From contig PLZV01000030.1 in the NCBI GenBank assembly GCA_003152315.1, forward strand, positions 1 through 64,000: 64,000 nucleotides of DNA. Direction: 5' to 3'. How positions within the stretch are numbered: the stretch's first letter is position 1; each line of letters begins with the position of its first letter. Source of the stretch: Verrucomicrobiota bacterium. GTDB lineage: Bacteria > Verrucomicrobiota > Verrucomicrobiia > Palsa-1439. Of the stretch, positions 45,763-54,680 are shown in pieces. The notes under the pieces were generated by a model. That model was not told the origin of the DNA, did no database searches, and saw only the letters and a list, made by a program, of their open reading frames with translations. The position numbers and the translations under genes were made by a program.

Positions 45763-46972
45763 TCGCCAGCTTCGCCTCCAACGCCCCAATCTCCGCGTCC
45801 ATGTCGCTCAGGATGCTGGCAATCGCGGTTTGTTCGGGGACGGATGGAACAGGCAGTGTGAGTTTGGTGATGTTCGTTTTACTGATGCCGGAAACCTTCG
45901 TGCCCACAGCGTAGAAAAGGAATTGCTGGCGGATGGCAGACGTTTGAAAACAATACTGCCGATACTCGTGCGCCAGTTCATCCGTTTTGCTTTTGGCGAC
46001 AATCGTGTGCAAGCCGGAGATGAACGGAATGTTGTCCTTATTCACGACAACGACATGCCTGCTCGTTCCTTCGTCATCCTCAGAAGCGTCAACGAACACG
46101 ACATCGCCATCTTGGAGCATGGATTTGGAAGGCACTCGCTTCAATGTGATGTTAAGCTTGGGGATGTCCTGATAGTCCGCGCGCACGTCAACCGAAGTCT
46201 TTGTTGCCCCATGAATATCCCCGTAGTGCAAGTAGCAATGACCCTCGTTGGAGAGTTGGTCGCGTGAGGCCGAATAACCGCCACTGAAATGGAACAAATC
46301 GCCGAAGGTCTTCACCCCCCACTCCCGGGTGAACCCCGGAAGGCGCTCCTTGCCTGTAAGCAATTGCTGCATGGCGGCTTGTTTGAGGTGGCGTTTCTTG
46401 GCCAGCACTTGCGCCAACACTTCCAGCAGCGCATCCGCCTCGCTCAACGCCCTCGCAATCGCCTCCTGCTCCGCCTTCGTCGGCGGGAGCAGGATCGGGA
46501 TGGATTTTACGATCTGGCCGTTGAGATTCTCCTGATTGCCGGTATTGCTAAGATTCCGTATGGCCTCGTAGCGGCTCGCTAGAAAATAAAAGATGAAGTC
46601 TGGAGAGACCTTACGGTCGAGAGAAATTGCGGCGCACGCTTGATTGATTGCAGCTTCAATTCCGAGCACACCAACCTTTCCTCGCGTCTTCCCTTGTCCA
46701 TACAAGGCCATTAGCAGCGTGCCTGGCTGAACCAACTTCGCGGCTGAGTTGTTGAGTCCGTCCTTGGTGATGGACTGTTCTGCGTGATTGATCGTGCAGA
46801 AATCAACTTCGGAAGTAGTCACCCACGGAATGTCACCGTTCCAGTATTGCGCATTCGTTCGGCTTGGTGTTCCTCCGGAGCTGACTGAGGCAAGGTCGCC
46901 GAGTGGCTTCACCTCCCAATCCTCCGGAATCAGTCCCACCTCGGTCAGTTTGTAGCCGGGTTTCACTTCCAT
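45596..46972 (-). CDS. hsdS: type I restriction-modification specificity subunit, damaged 3' end
   Basis: A 458-residue HsdS starting 'MEVKPGYKLTEVGLIPEDWE', overlapping the hsdM stop by 10 bases. Two target-recognition domains are present, each followed by a conserved helical spacer ('EQEAIARALSEADALLEVLA' and 'EQTAIASILSDMDAEIGALE'). The second spacer is cut after 'KARHLK'; a normal protein would go on to a 'LLTG' type ending, but here about 50 unrelated residues follow. It defines DNA specificity for the neighbouring methyltransferase. Whether the changed C-terminus is tolerated is unknown. Confidence 0.85.
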   Translation of the reverse strand: MEVKPGYKLTEVGLIPEDWEVKPLGDLASVSSGGTPSRTNAQYWNGDIPWVTTSEVDFCTINHAEQSITKDGLNNSAAKLVQPGTLLMALYGQGKTRGKVGVLGIEAAINQACAAISLDRKVSPDFIFYFLASRYEAIRNLSNTGNQENLNGQIVKSIPILLPPTKAEQEAIARALSEADALLEVLAQVLAKKRHLKQAAMQQLLTGKERLPGFTREWGVKTFGDLFHFSGGYSASRDQLSNEGHCYLHYGDIHGATKTSVDVRADYQDIPKLNITLKRVPSKSMLQDGDVVFVDASEDDEGTSRHVVVVNKDNIPFISGLHTIVAKSKTDELAHEYRQYCFQTSAIRQQFLFYAVGTKVSGISKTNITKLTLPVPSVPEQTAIASILSDMDAEIGALEAKLAKARHLKLRDQLLFGFLELRGLAVVDAARIFFVQQATELKDGGGGGNGRRGSVRER

Positions 46973-49419
46973 GAGAACCCCATCTTCTGAAGATGCCGGT
47001 TCACCTTCGCCTCCAACTCGGCGACAGTCTTGGTCATCTGCGGCAGGGGCGTTTCGTAGCGTTCGGCCAGTTCCTTCACGCGCTGGGTGAGGTTCTGGCT
47101 GATCCGGTCCATCTCGCCGTGGATGGCGGCATCCAGTGCGGCGAGCCATTTGTCGTCCACCACCAACGTCTTGACCTCGGCCTCGGTCAGGTGCGGGTAT
47201 TTCTCATACGCCAGCTTGTCGAGTTTGGTCTCGGCGTCCTTGAGCTTTTTCTTCCGGTCGGCTTCCCGGTTGTCGAGATTGAGCCACGTTAGCAGCACGT
47301 TGGCATCGGGGTCGGGTTGGTCGCCATACGGGAGAGCGGCTTCGGCGACTTTCCGGGCCTGCACTTCGGTCTGCCCGGCTTCGGCAAGCAGTTCCAGCAG
47401 CCGGGCGGCGACAGTGGCCTTGTTGATTTTGTCGAGGTCGGAAAACACGCCCTCCTCGCCGCCGTGTTCTTCTTCCAACTCGGTCATCTGGCCGGTGACG
47501 GTTTCCAGTTCGGCGTTGAGCTGGTCAATGGCGGTTTGTTCGGCGGCGAAGTAGCGGGCGACGAGGAGCGGTTTGGGAACGAGGTCGCACGCCCAGCCTT
47601 TGTCCTTCGCTTTGCCCTTCTTATCTCTCTCGATGATCCGGTAGGTCTCGGCTTTCCAGCCGTCGGCAGCCACGAGGTAGCAGTCGTCCTGCATGGTCTC
47701 GGCCCAGTAGTCCATAAGATGTTGATACACGTCGTACTGGTCAATAAGCAACTTGCCGGCATAGTGAACGAGCAGGTCTTCGGAGAGCGCAGTGATGGTT
47801 TCCTTCGGATGAAACCCCGGTTTCAGTTGCCGGAGCGTCTTGGCGCTTTTCTGCCGCCACTCGGCGAAGTGGGTATTCATGCTCTCGATGAAGGCGGCAA
47901 ACTCCGGGTGTTTGTAGATGATGGACTTGATCGCGGTCTTCTCCACGGCGAGGTTGAGGTAGCCGGGGCGGTTGGATTTGAACAGGGCTTGCCGAAGCTT
48001 GGGGCAGACATCCCAGTAGCTCTGAAGTGCGTCCACATCGACCTTCGGGATGCCGCCTTTGAGGTGGCCCTCGATGTTCTGGATGTCCTCGACCTGCTGG
48101 CTGTCAATATAGCGCGGGAGGTTGAGGTTGAACTCGTTCTTCTCGATCTCCTCCACGCTGACCATGCGGGAGTATTTGGGGCGTTCGAGGCGTTTGTTGA
48201 ATACGTCCGCGATCCTGTGGACGTCCTGGGCGCGGAGGCGGTTTTTTGGGCCGTCCTTCATGAAGCCCGCGCTGGCGTCAATCATGAAGACGCCTTTGCG
48301 GGCGTGGGCGTCCTGTTTGTCCAGCACGATGATGCAGGCGGGGATGCCGGTGCCGTAGAAGAGATTGGCCGGCAAGCCAATGATGCCCTTGATGTAGCCC
48401 TTGCGGACGATGGCACGACGGATGTCGGCCTCGGCATTGCCCCGAAACAGCACGCCATGCGGCAGAATGCACGCGCCTTTGCCGGTGCTCTTGAGCGAGC
48501 GGATGATGTGCAGGAGATAAGCGTAGTCTCCCTGCTTGTTCGGAGGGACGCCGAAGGGCTGGAAGCGTTCGTAGGGATCATTCAGCGGGTCGAGTCCAGT
48601 GCGCCAGCGTTTGTCGCTGAACGGGAAATTGGCAACGACGAAATCGAAGGTCTTGAGCGTGTCGCCATCCTTGAACTTGGGATCGGCCAAGGTGTTGCCC
48701 TGCACGATGAGCGCGGTGGAATTGTTGTGCAGGATCATGTTCATACGAGCGAGGCCACTGGTGGCAGCGTCCTTTTCCTGCCCGTAGAGCGTGGGCTTGA
48801 CCCTGACTTCGTCGCCAACTTTCAGCAGCAACGAGCCGGAACCGCAGGTCGGATCGTAGGCGGTGGTGTTGCTGGTCGTTTTGGCCTCACGAATGCCGAT
48901 GATCCGCGCCATGATCACGCTGACCTCGGCCGGGGTGTAGAATTGCCCTTTGCTCTTCCCACTCTCGGTGGCGAAATGACGCATCAGGTATTCGTAGGCG
49001 TCGCCGAGGATGTCGTCGCCTTCGGCGCGGTTTTTCGAGAAGTCGAGCGCCGGATTCTCAAAAATGGCGATGAGGTTGGTCAGCCGCTCGACCATCTCCT
49101 TGCCACTGCCGAGCTTGGATGGCTCATTGAAGTCCGGCATGTCGGACAACTTGTTGGCGTTGGCCAGTGGGGCGATGATCTTCTTGTTAATCTGATCCCC
49201 GATGTCGGTCTTGCCCTTGAGCGCAACCATGTCTTTGAAGGTTGCACCTTTGGGAATCGTAATCGGCGCGTAAGGCTGCCCGGCGTACTTGTCACTGATG
49301 TATTTGATGAATAGCAGGACGAGAACGTAATCCTTGTACTGTGAGGCATCCATCCCTCCGCGCAGTTCGTCGCACCCGGACCAGAGGGAGGAGTAGAGTT
49401 CAGATTTCTTGATGGCCAT
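46963..49419 (-). CDS. hsdM: type I restriction-modification DNA methyltransferase subunit
   Basis: An 818-residue protein. The N-terminal helical domain 'LRGGMDASQYKDYVLVLLF' is followed by the N6-adenine methylase core with SAM motif 'DPTCGSGSLLLKVG' and catalytic 'VANFPFSDKRW' (NFPF, the variant usual in HsdM). The C-terminal 300 residues extend beyond the usual 500-residue length and contain a coiled coil ('AELETVTGQMTELEEEHGG'). It methylates host DNA at sites chosen by HsdS. No hsdR is present in the window on either side, so it may be an orphan methylase. Confidence 0.9.
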   Translation of the reverse strand: MAIKKSELYSSLWSGCDELRGGMDASQYKDYVLVLLFIKYISDKYAGQPYAPITIPKGATFKDMVALKGKTDIGDQINKKIIAPLANANKLSDMPDFNEPSKLGSGKEMVERLTNLIAIFENPALDFSKNRAEGDDILGDAYEYLMRHFATESGKSKGQFYTPAEVSVIMARIIGIREAKTTSNTTAYDPTCGSGSLLLKVGDEVRVKPTLYGQEKDAATSGLARMNMILHNNSTALIVQGNTLADPKFKDGDTLKTFDFVVANFPFSDKRWRTGLDPLNDPYERFQPFGVPPNKQGDYAYLLHIIRSLKSTGKGACILPHGVLFRGNAEADIRRAIVRKGYIKGIIGLPANLFYGTGIPACIIVLDKQDAHARKGVFMIDASAGFMKDGPKNRLRAQDVHRIADVFNKRLERPKYSRMVSVEEIEKNEFNLNLPRYIDSQQVEDIQNIEGHLKGGIPKVDVDALQSYWDVCPKLRQALFKSNRPGYLNLAVEKTAIKSIIYKHPEFAAFIESMNTHFAEWRQKSAKTLRQLKPGFHPKETITALSEDLLVHYAGKLLIDQYDVYQHLMDYWAETMQDDCYLVAADGWKAETYRIIERDKKGKAKDKGWACDLVPKPLLVARYFAAEQTAIDQLNAELETVTGQMTELEEEHGGEEGVFSDLDKINKATVAARLLELLAEAGQTEVQARKVAEAALPYGDQPDPDANVLLTWLNLDNREADRKKKLKDAETKLDKLAYEKYPHLTEAEVKTLVVDDKWLAALDAAIHGEMDRISQNLTQRVKELAERYETPLPQMTKTVAELEAKVNRHLQKMGFSWK

Positions 49420-49633
49420 GGATCAATTCCCCTGACTTGTCCTGCAGACTCGCAACAGGCACGATGGTAGTGACCTCCCGCACCCCGCACAAGCTAGAAA
49501 GCGTCGTCGATAAGCGGGCGAGATACAAACGGATTTGAAATCGCAACCGTTGCATTTGATGGGGGTCAGGCCCGTGGGCATCACGATTGATTAGAGGACT
49601 GTGTGGGCATTGGTGCCAGACCAACGAGAGCGA

Positions 49634-49810
49634 ATGGCTACCGCAATCCTCACATTCTGCTCTGAGGGCAAAACTGAGGACAAGATCTTGCGGGAGTTCA
49701 TCAAAATGGGGGAAGCTCAGGTCAAACCGGCTGTGCGCTCACTGGCGAAACAGGGGAAGTTGAGAATCGCGAACAAGGGCGCGAAGGTTCTATATCAGGC
49801 AGTACGGTGA
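49634..49810 (+). CDS. small winged-helix-like protein
   Basis: A 58-residue protein (a GTG at 49601 would add 11 residues) with a likely winged helix: 'DKILREFIKMGEAQVKPAVR' and 'LAKQGKLRIANKGAKVLYQAV'. It lies divergently from hsdM across about 200 bases in which no other gene is seen, so it could regulate the modification genes. Family not firmly recognised. Confidence 0.45.
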   Translation: MATAILTFCSEGKTEDKILREFIKMGEAQVKPAVRSLAKQGKLRIANKGAKVLYQAVR

Positions 49811-49903
49811 AAACCAACCTAACCAGTACAGTTCAAATCCCAACGGAGAGGCCTGGAACAGTTGCGGTGGCCGGGTTAGAATGTCTGCTTGGAGGAGGAC
49901 GCT

Positions 49904-50608
49904 ATGCCAACTCGTCTATGCGACCGGTGCGGCCAATTGATTAATGAAGGCGCGCTACGCTACATCGCGAAGATCCAGGTCTATGCCGCCTACGACCCGC
50001 TGAATGTCGACTTCGAGGATGCGACTCGCGATCACACGAATGACATCAGAGAAATTCTGAAACGTTGCGAGGTTCTTAGCGAGGAAGAGTTGATGCGGGA
50101 CGTGTATGTCGATTTCCAGCTCGACCTCTGTCGCCCCTGCCAACGCTCCTACATCAAGGATCCGCTATCAACCGATCTGCCGTACATCGACAGGATACCG
50201 AAAAACTTTCGCGAAGCGGGAGACGGCCAAATCAGGAAGCCGAAGATACTGGTCACTGACGACTGCGAGTCTACCCTGGACTGTTTGAAAACCGTTCTCG
50301 AACCCTGTGGTTACGAGGTTGTGACTCTAGCAAACAAGGTCGAAGCGCTTAAAAGACTCAGAGAGATCCAGCCAGACCTCGTGACAACTGATCTGGCATC
50401 CCCGCAGATCGGGGGCATCGATTTCATTCGGGTAGTCAAAGAACTTGATCCGTCAATCCCCGTGATAATCCTGTCCGGAAATGTCACCTTGGAGAGTGCG
50501 CGAGAGGCTGTGCGGCTTGGGGTGTGTGATTGCATCGACAAACCATTCGATGTGGTTTATTTCCGACAGGCGGTTGAAACCGCACTGAAAACTCGTAGAG
50601 CAAGGTAA
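49904..50608 (+). CDS. response regulator with Cys-rich N-terminal domain
   Basis: A 234-residue protein; ATG 49904 has GGAGGAGG six bases upstream. The N-terminal 105 residues carry 'LCDRCGQLI' and 'DLCRPCQRSYI', two CxxC pairs that could bind zinc. The C-terminal domain is a CheY-like receiver with the acidic pair 'VTDDCES', phosphoacceptor Asp in 'LVTTDLASPQIGG', Ser in 'ILSGN' and Lys in 'DKPFD'. No DNA-binding output domain and no histidine kinase are nearby. The N-terminal domain may be the output or an interaction module. Confidence 0.8.
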   Translation: MPTRLCDRCGQLINEGALRYIAKIQVYAAYDPLNVDFEDATRDHTNDIREILKRCEVLSEEELMRDVYVDFQLDLCRPCQRSYIKDPLSTDLPYIDRIPKNFREAGDGQIRKPKILVTDDCESTLDCLKTVLEPCGYEVVTLANKVEALKRLREIQPDLVTTDLASPQIGGIDFIRVVKELDPSIPVIILSGNVTLESAREAVRLGVCDCIDKPFDVVYFRQAVETALKTRRAR

Positions 50609-50708
50609 CCGCTGGAACCCGCCCCTCTAGCTCTTCTTGTCGCCGATCCTGACCAGGGCTTACAAGATCGCTGTCGGAAATCCTGCCAGCAATACCAGGA
50701 CAATAAAA

Positions 50709-50942
50709 TTCGCCCGTCCAGCCGCCGATCTCGTCAAGCACCGGGCTGCCGTCGGCCACATAACGCAGTTTGACCGGTGCGTACTGTGGCGTGTTCGCGT
50801 GGACGAAGTCGTTCTCATCAATGACCACGGCGCCGCGACCTTGCTTTTGAAAATGTTCCCAAGAGAATCCTGCTACCAACGCCCAGTTAGCGTCGAGGAA
50901 CTTCTTGTGGCGTTCGATGCGTTCTTCGCGGGTCAGATTCAT
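50709..50942 (-). pseudogene. fragment of a conserved hypothetical protein
   Basis: The minus strand encodes 'MNLTREERIERHKKFLDANW', then 'ALVAGFSWEHFQKQGRGAVV' and 'YVADGSPVLDEIGGWTGE', which has the look of a complete, soluble N-terminal half. After 'GGWTGE' the frame continues only as nonsense antisense to the response regulator. Probably a 3'-truncated gene; function unknown. Confidence 0.45.
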
Positions 50943-51314
50943 ACCATCATGTGTGGCGTAGTTGAACCTCGCCCACCGGCCGTCGAGTCCGCCAGACTTC
51001 CACCGACACGGCCAGAGTTTTTGCGCAGCGCGCTGTATTCCCAACGAGTGCCGATTGACCATCCGGCCCGGGGCCTGGATCCAGGGAACCGCGACATCGA
51101 TGGCGGCCGACACTCCTTGGACGCGGCTGGTTCCGTCACTCCTTGGTTGCTGCACCATCGCGTCGAGGGCAATCGGATTATCATTCCCCACACTCTGAAT
51201 ACATCCGGGGGCCGGGAATGGGTCCCATCTTGCGCCGATGGGGTGATCCTCAAGGACAGAGGGGGCGAGACTTGCTCAACCCGCCCTATCAGCGGTATCC
51301 TCTACCCACCTCAT
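50943..51314. other. no intact gene; short repeat shared with 53592-53629
   Basis: Between the hypothetical fragment and the HNH nuclease no gene is recognisable. Bases 51220-51257 match 53592-53629 at 30 of 38 positions on the same strand. Confidence 0.4.
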
Positions 51315-52634
51315 ATGGCTTTCTGGATCATTAAGGCCCGTCCCAAATGGAATGAGAACTTTTCTAAGTTCCCCATCAAGGGAAAGGACACACGCTGGTA
51401 TACGGATCGAATCCCCAAGAAAAACTGGCGTGAAGGCGATATTCTTTTCATCTGGGCTGGAGCACCGATATTGAGAGTGATCGGCCTCGCCTTGCTCAAG
51501 GTTCCCGACCTCGGCATCGACAAGGCCGGGGAACACCATTTCGGGGCCCGCGATGAAACCAACAAATTCGACGGACCTAGGCAGGCTCAACTCCGAACAA
51601 TGAAAGTGATGCAGGGGGCGTCGTTTCTGAAGGCGGGCCCATCCGGAGTTCCGTACCCACTATCTGATGTTCAAGGTAAGGTGCTTTTGAACCTTGTCCG
51701 TAAAATCGTGAAAGTTCGTGTACTACCAGGGGAGACCCCGCCAAAGAAAACCGATTCACCCGTTTTTGGAACACCTGCCGAATCAAGTCACGGAATGAAG
51801 ATCAATAGGTTCTTTAGGGAGATACTAGGAGCGACGCCGAAGAACCCGCGCTGGTCCTGGGGCGCAATTGACCAGGATACAGATCGGATATTCCTAAAGG
51901 TGTGGGAAGACCAGATAGACAAGAATGGCAAGAGGGTATGGGTTGCCAAGTTGAACCCGTCTCACAACTGGCCGGGCTGGAAAGAAAGACGCAAGCATAT
52001 CGAGGCGATGGAAACCGGAGCCGAGGGGTTCGGGGTTGTATGCCGAGCAACCGATCTTCACTCCAAAGGTTCCCGGAAAATTAAGGACTTTGATAAAAGC
52101 CCCCTTTTAGTTTTGGGAAAACTTAGCAAAGAAGATGGTCGCATTTATGCCCGGATAACGAAGCGTATTCCGACCAGCAATCTGCAACATGATACCTTGG
52201 TAAGTGACATCGAAGCGATAAAATCCACCAAAGGGATCACCGCTACAACAAAAAAGAGATTGATTGAGGCACGACTCGGCCAAGGTAGATTTCGAAAAGC
52301 TGTTCTCTCATTATGGGCCCGCAAATGTGCCGTCACGGGTTCGGTCACGACCGAGGCTATCCGCGCCTCCCACATTAAACCGTGGACCGATTCGTCCCCC
52401 AAAGAGCGCCTTGATCCAAGGAATGGTCTACCGCTTGCGGCCAGCCTTGATGCATTGTTCGACAGGGGACTGATTTCATTCGACGCTTCGGGTCGAATGC
52501 TTGTTTCCCACATGCTGAGTACGAAAGAGCGCGTGATCTATGGCCTCGTCGGGAAAAAACTCGCGAAGAAACCGAACGCAGAGACCGCCGGGTATTTGAG
52601 TTCACACAGGAAAAAGTGGAGATACCCGAAATAG
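51315..52634 (+). CDS. EVE/PUA-like domain fused to HNH nuclease, candidate type IV restriction enzyme
   Basis: A 439-residue protein starting 'MAFWIIKARPKWNENFSKFP'. The N-terminal about 130 residues resemble an EVE/PUA-like fold ('WREGDILFIWAGAPILRVIG'), the kind of domain that recognises modified bases. A middle domain (about 170-280: 'NPRWSWGAIDQDTDRIFLKV') is not assigned. The C-terminus is an HNH nuclease: 'CAVTGSVTTEAIRASHIKPW' and 'DPRNGLPLAASLDALFDRGL'. Such fusions cut DNA carrying modified cytosines. It lies in the same block as the type I methylase and a UDG-like gene. Confidence 0.75.
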   Translation: MAFWIIKARPKWNENFSKFPIKGKDTRWYTDRIPKKNWREGDILFIWAGAPILRVIGLALLKVPDLGIDKAGEHHFGARDETNKFDGPRQAQLRTMKVMQGASFLKAGPSGVPYPLSDVQGKVLLNLVRKIVKVRVLPGETPPKKTDSPVFGTPAESSHGMKINRFFREILGATPKNPRWSWGAIDQDTDRIFLKVWEDQIDKNGKRVWVAKLNPSHNWPGWKERRKHIEAMETGAEGFGVVCRATDLHSKGSRKIKDFDKSPLLVLGKLSKEDGRIYARITKRIPTSNLQHDTLVSDIEAIKSTKGITATTKKRLIEARLGQGRFRKAVLSLWARKCAVTGSVTTEAIRASHIKPWTDSSPKERLDPRNGLPLAASLDALFDRGLISFDASGRMLVSHMLSTKERVIYGLVGKKLAKKPNAETAGYLSSHRKKWRYPK

Positions 52635-52692
52635 CACCAAGCCGAACTCGTCTCTTTGATCGGAGAGTTCGTCTCGTCCTGCTGGCTGCTGA

Positions 52693-53484
52693 TCAAGGGA
52701 CGGAAACTGGCTTGAGACTTCTGATCTTCTCCCGCAACCTGTCCCTCGCGGCATCGATCTTGTCGGGATTTGTCTTGGAGGAAAGCGCCTCTCGCGGCTT
52801 CCTCCCGATGAGGTAGGCGATGCGTTCCGCGTTTGCGCCCGACGGATGCTGAAAGCCGTCGAGGACGCGGGCGTCGTCGAGGATCTGTCGCTGCGTCAAC
52901 CATCGAAAGACACCGCCGACCTGGTCACCCAACGGGATGAACACCGCGTCCCTAAACAGTCCGACGCCCACCGCAAAATGGTCCAGTAAGTAGCGACGAA
53001 GCAACGGATGATCCACCATCGGGGGTTTTCCATTATAGTTGCCGCCGTCGATGAATACCGGAAAGCGAAGCAAGGAGTCGAACTGCGCCAAATCCATCCG
53101 CGCACCAAACAATTCCGCGCAACTCCCGATTCCCAACCATACATTGAGTCGAAAGTAGTCCAGCATCACTACAAGGTTGATTCGCATTGGCCCGCTGAAA
53201 CTGCCGGTAGACTTCGCCGCCTTCAACGCGACGTCGAGGGACGCGCCTTTCTTCAGTTGGGATTGTACCTCTCGGATCGCATTGACCGCCTGCACCCGTC
53301 CCGGCGTGATCCCGACGATGACGATCCTGGCCTTCGGATTGGAGTATTCGAACGGTGCGTAGAAGATCTCGATGGTTCCGTCGCGATCAAGGAGCAGTTG
53401 CTGGGGAAGCGAATCACCGCCCCTTAGCGGCGGATCCGGCAGGTTCTTGATGACCGCAGCGTATTTCTCCAACGAAGGCTTCAC
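52693..53484 (-). CDS. uracil-DNA glycosylase superfamily-like protein
   Basis: A 263-residue protein with a UDG-like early motif 'IVIVGITPGRVQAVNAIRE' and a late motif 'DGFQHPSGANAERIAYLIGR' with the His-Pro-Ser typical of the superfamily, plus a C-terminal helix 'AARDRLREKIRSLKPV'. It may excise modified bases or bind nucleotides; similar proteins occur in defence islands. It converges on the EVE-HNH gene. A second copy of its 3' end lies at 54622-54680. Confidence 0.65.
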   Translation of the reverse strand: MKPSLEKYAAVIKNLPDPPLRGGDSLPQQLLLDRDGTIEIFYAPFEYSNPKARIVIVGITPGRVQAVNAIREVQSQLKKGASLDVALKAAKSTGSFSGPMRINLVVMLDYFRLNVWLGIGSCAELFGARMDLAQFDSLLRFPVFIDGGNYNGKPPMVDHPLLRRYLLDHFAVGVGLFRDAVFIPLGDQVGGVFRWLTQRQILDDARVLDGFQHPSGANAERIAYLIGRKPREALSSKTNPDKIDAARDRLREKIRSLKPVSVP

Positions 53485-53866
53485 GGATCAACTGCATAAC
53501 GGGTGCGTGCGATGACTGCAAACCCATTCGTTCAGTCCCGCAGTGACATATCGAGGCCGCTGGCCGAACGACCACCCCCCACCTATAATTTGGGTCCCAT
53601 ATTCCGCCTTCGGGGTGATCCTCGCGAACGTTGCAATCCGCCAAGGGTTCCTTTGCGCCCATTTCCAGCCGCGGAAATTATGGCTCCAACAACCCTGGGT
53701 AGCGTTCAGATGGCTGCTCGGGGAAACGCGCTAATCCAATCAGAACCTCTCGCCAGGATGTGAATTTTCGCCGCCGGATAGACCCTCATTGGCGAACTGC
53801 GGGAGCGATGGGTTAACACGCCTGCGAATGGGCGGAAGCGAACTGCTCCCAGAAAGTGAGGTCCAC
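53485..53866. other. no gene recognised
   Basis: A 63-codon frame on plus (53543-53734) has no ribosome-binding site or family match. Bases 53592-53629 are the second member of the 38-base pair described at 51220. The rest appears to be decayed sequence. Confidence 0.3.
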
Positions 53867-53935
53867 ATGTACGCACTGGAATTAATTGTAATTCTTGCGC
53901 TGTTGGTGATGTTCGCAAATAGCCAACGACAGTAG
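53867..53935 (+). CDS. 22-residue hydrophobic peptide
   Basis: An ATG seven bases after GTGAGGT opens a frame encoding 'LELIVILALLVMFANSQRQ', a single transmembrane helix with a polar C-terminus. Its size and form suggest a small membrane peptide such as a type I toxin-like or stress peptide, but no family is recognised and chance is possible. Confidence 0.3.
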   Translation: MYALELIVILALLVMFANSQRQ

Positions 53936-54063
53936 GTAGACCCGCGACGCTTGTTCGGCGGCATCGGTCGCCGGACAAGCGGACCGCGACAGTGTGCCGG
54001 TCACATTCGTACATCTTGCAAATCGGCCGGGTCGTGCAAAGTTAATCCTGAAGTTGGAGCAAC

Positions 54064-54606
54064 ATGGCGAAGAAAACCATCCTCATCAATCGCGCACCCG
54101 TCTTGACGCTATGGGCTTCGGTCGTGGCGGAACGACTCGGGTTCGTCAAGGACGAGGCGTTGTCGCTCGGCAAGGGTGTCGCTGGCCTGACGGCGCAGAG
54201 CAAAGGGAGAAGGCTCGGCATCTATAAGCTAGTGCCAAAGGAAATCAAAAAGGCACGGGCAGAAAAACGAGGCGAGGAGTTCTTGGTCGAAGTCTGCGGT
54301 AGGCCTGTGCCAGCCATTAACACAGCCGACGGCGTCCGAGCCCTAAACAAGAACAAGCCCATCGACCCCGAAGGCGCAGAAAGATATCTGGAAAGCAAAT
54401 TTGGCGTCGATCTTGGTGCGGCCCGAAAGTCAATGCGGGATCTTGCCAAAGCCTTCAAGCCGGAAGAACTCGCAGACAAATCCTTTCGGCTGTACGAGCG
54501 GTTCCGACCATCAATTCCCGATGGTGTCGCTGGATGGGGTGCAAAAGGGAAATTGGATCTTGATCGACTCGGAACGCTGGCATCCAAATCGAAATCGATC
54601 TCATGA
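54064..54606 (+). CDS. conserved protein of unknown function
   Basis: A 180-residue, Lys- and Arg-rich soluble protein: 'MAKKTILINRAPVLTLWASV', 'ALSLGKGVAGLTAQSKGRRL', 'YERFRPSIPDGVAGWGAKGK'. Only a weak purine-rich stretch (TTGGAG, ten bases before the ATG) precedes the start. Its helical, basic character would fit nucleic-acid binding, but no domain is recognised. Neighbouring sequence on both sides consists of fragments. Confidence 0.55.
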   Translation: MAKKTILINRAPVLTLWASVVAERLGFVKDEALSLGKGVAGLTAQSKGRRLGIYKLVPKEIKKARAEKRGEEFLVEVCGRPVPAINTADGVRALNKNKPIDPEGAERYLESKFGVDLGAARKSMRDLAKAFKPEELADKSFRLYERFRPSIPDGVAGWGAKGKLDLDRLGTLASKSKSIS

Positions 54607-54621
54607 CCAACGCCCCGGCCA

Positions 54622-54680
54622 GTTGAGACCCCGGATCTTCTCCCGCAACCGATCCCTTGCTTCGACTCAGGCGTATTCAG
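54622..54680 (-). pseudogene. 3'-end remnant of a UDG-like gene
   Basis: The minus strand encodes 'EARDRLREKIRGLNWPGRW', homologous to the C-terminus 'AARDRLREKIRSLKPVSVP' of the protein at 52693-53484. Seventeen consecutive bases (GATCTTCTCCCGCAACC on plus) are identical. The rest of the gene is absent. Confidence 0.6.

Noticed and set aside
47317-49314. 665-codon open frame on plus, antisense to hsdM
   Set aside because: It is the mirror of the G+C-rich hsdM reading frame; hsdM has clear family motifs and this frame has none.
50637-51314. N-terminal extension of the EVE-HNH frame by 226 codons
   Set aside because: The upstream part is open but antisense to a better-supported hypothetical fragment and lacks any domain; the protein fold begins at 'MAFWIIKARP'.
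53543-53734. 63-codon plus-strand frame
   Set aside because: No ribosome-binding site or family; part of it is the 38-base repeat.
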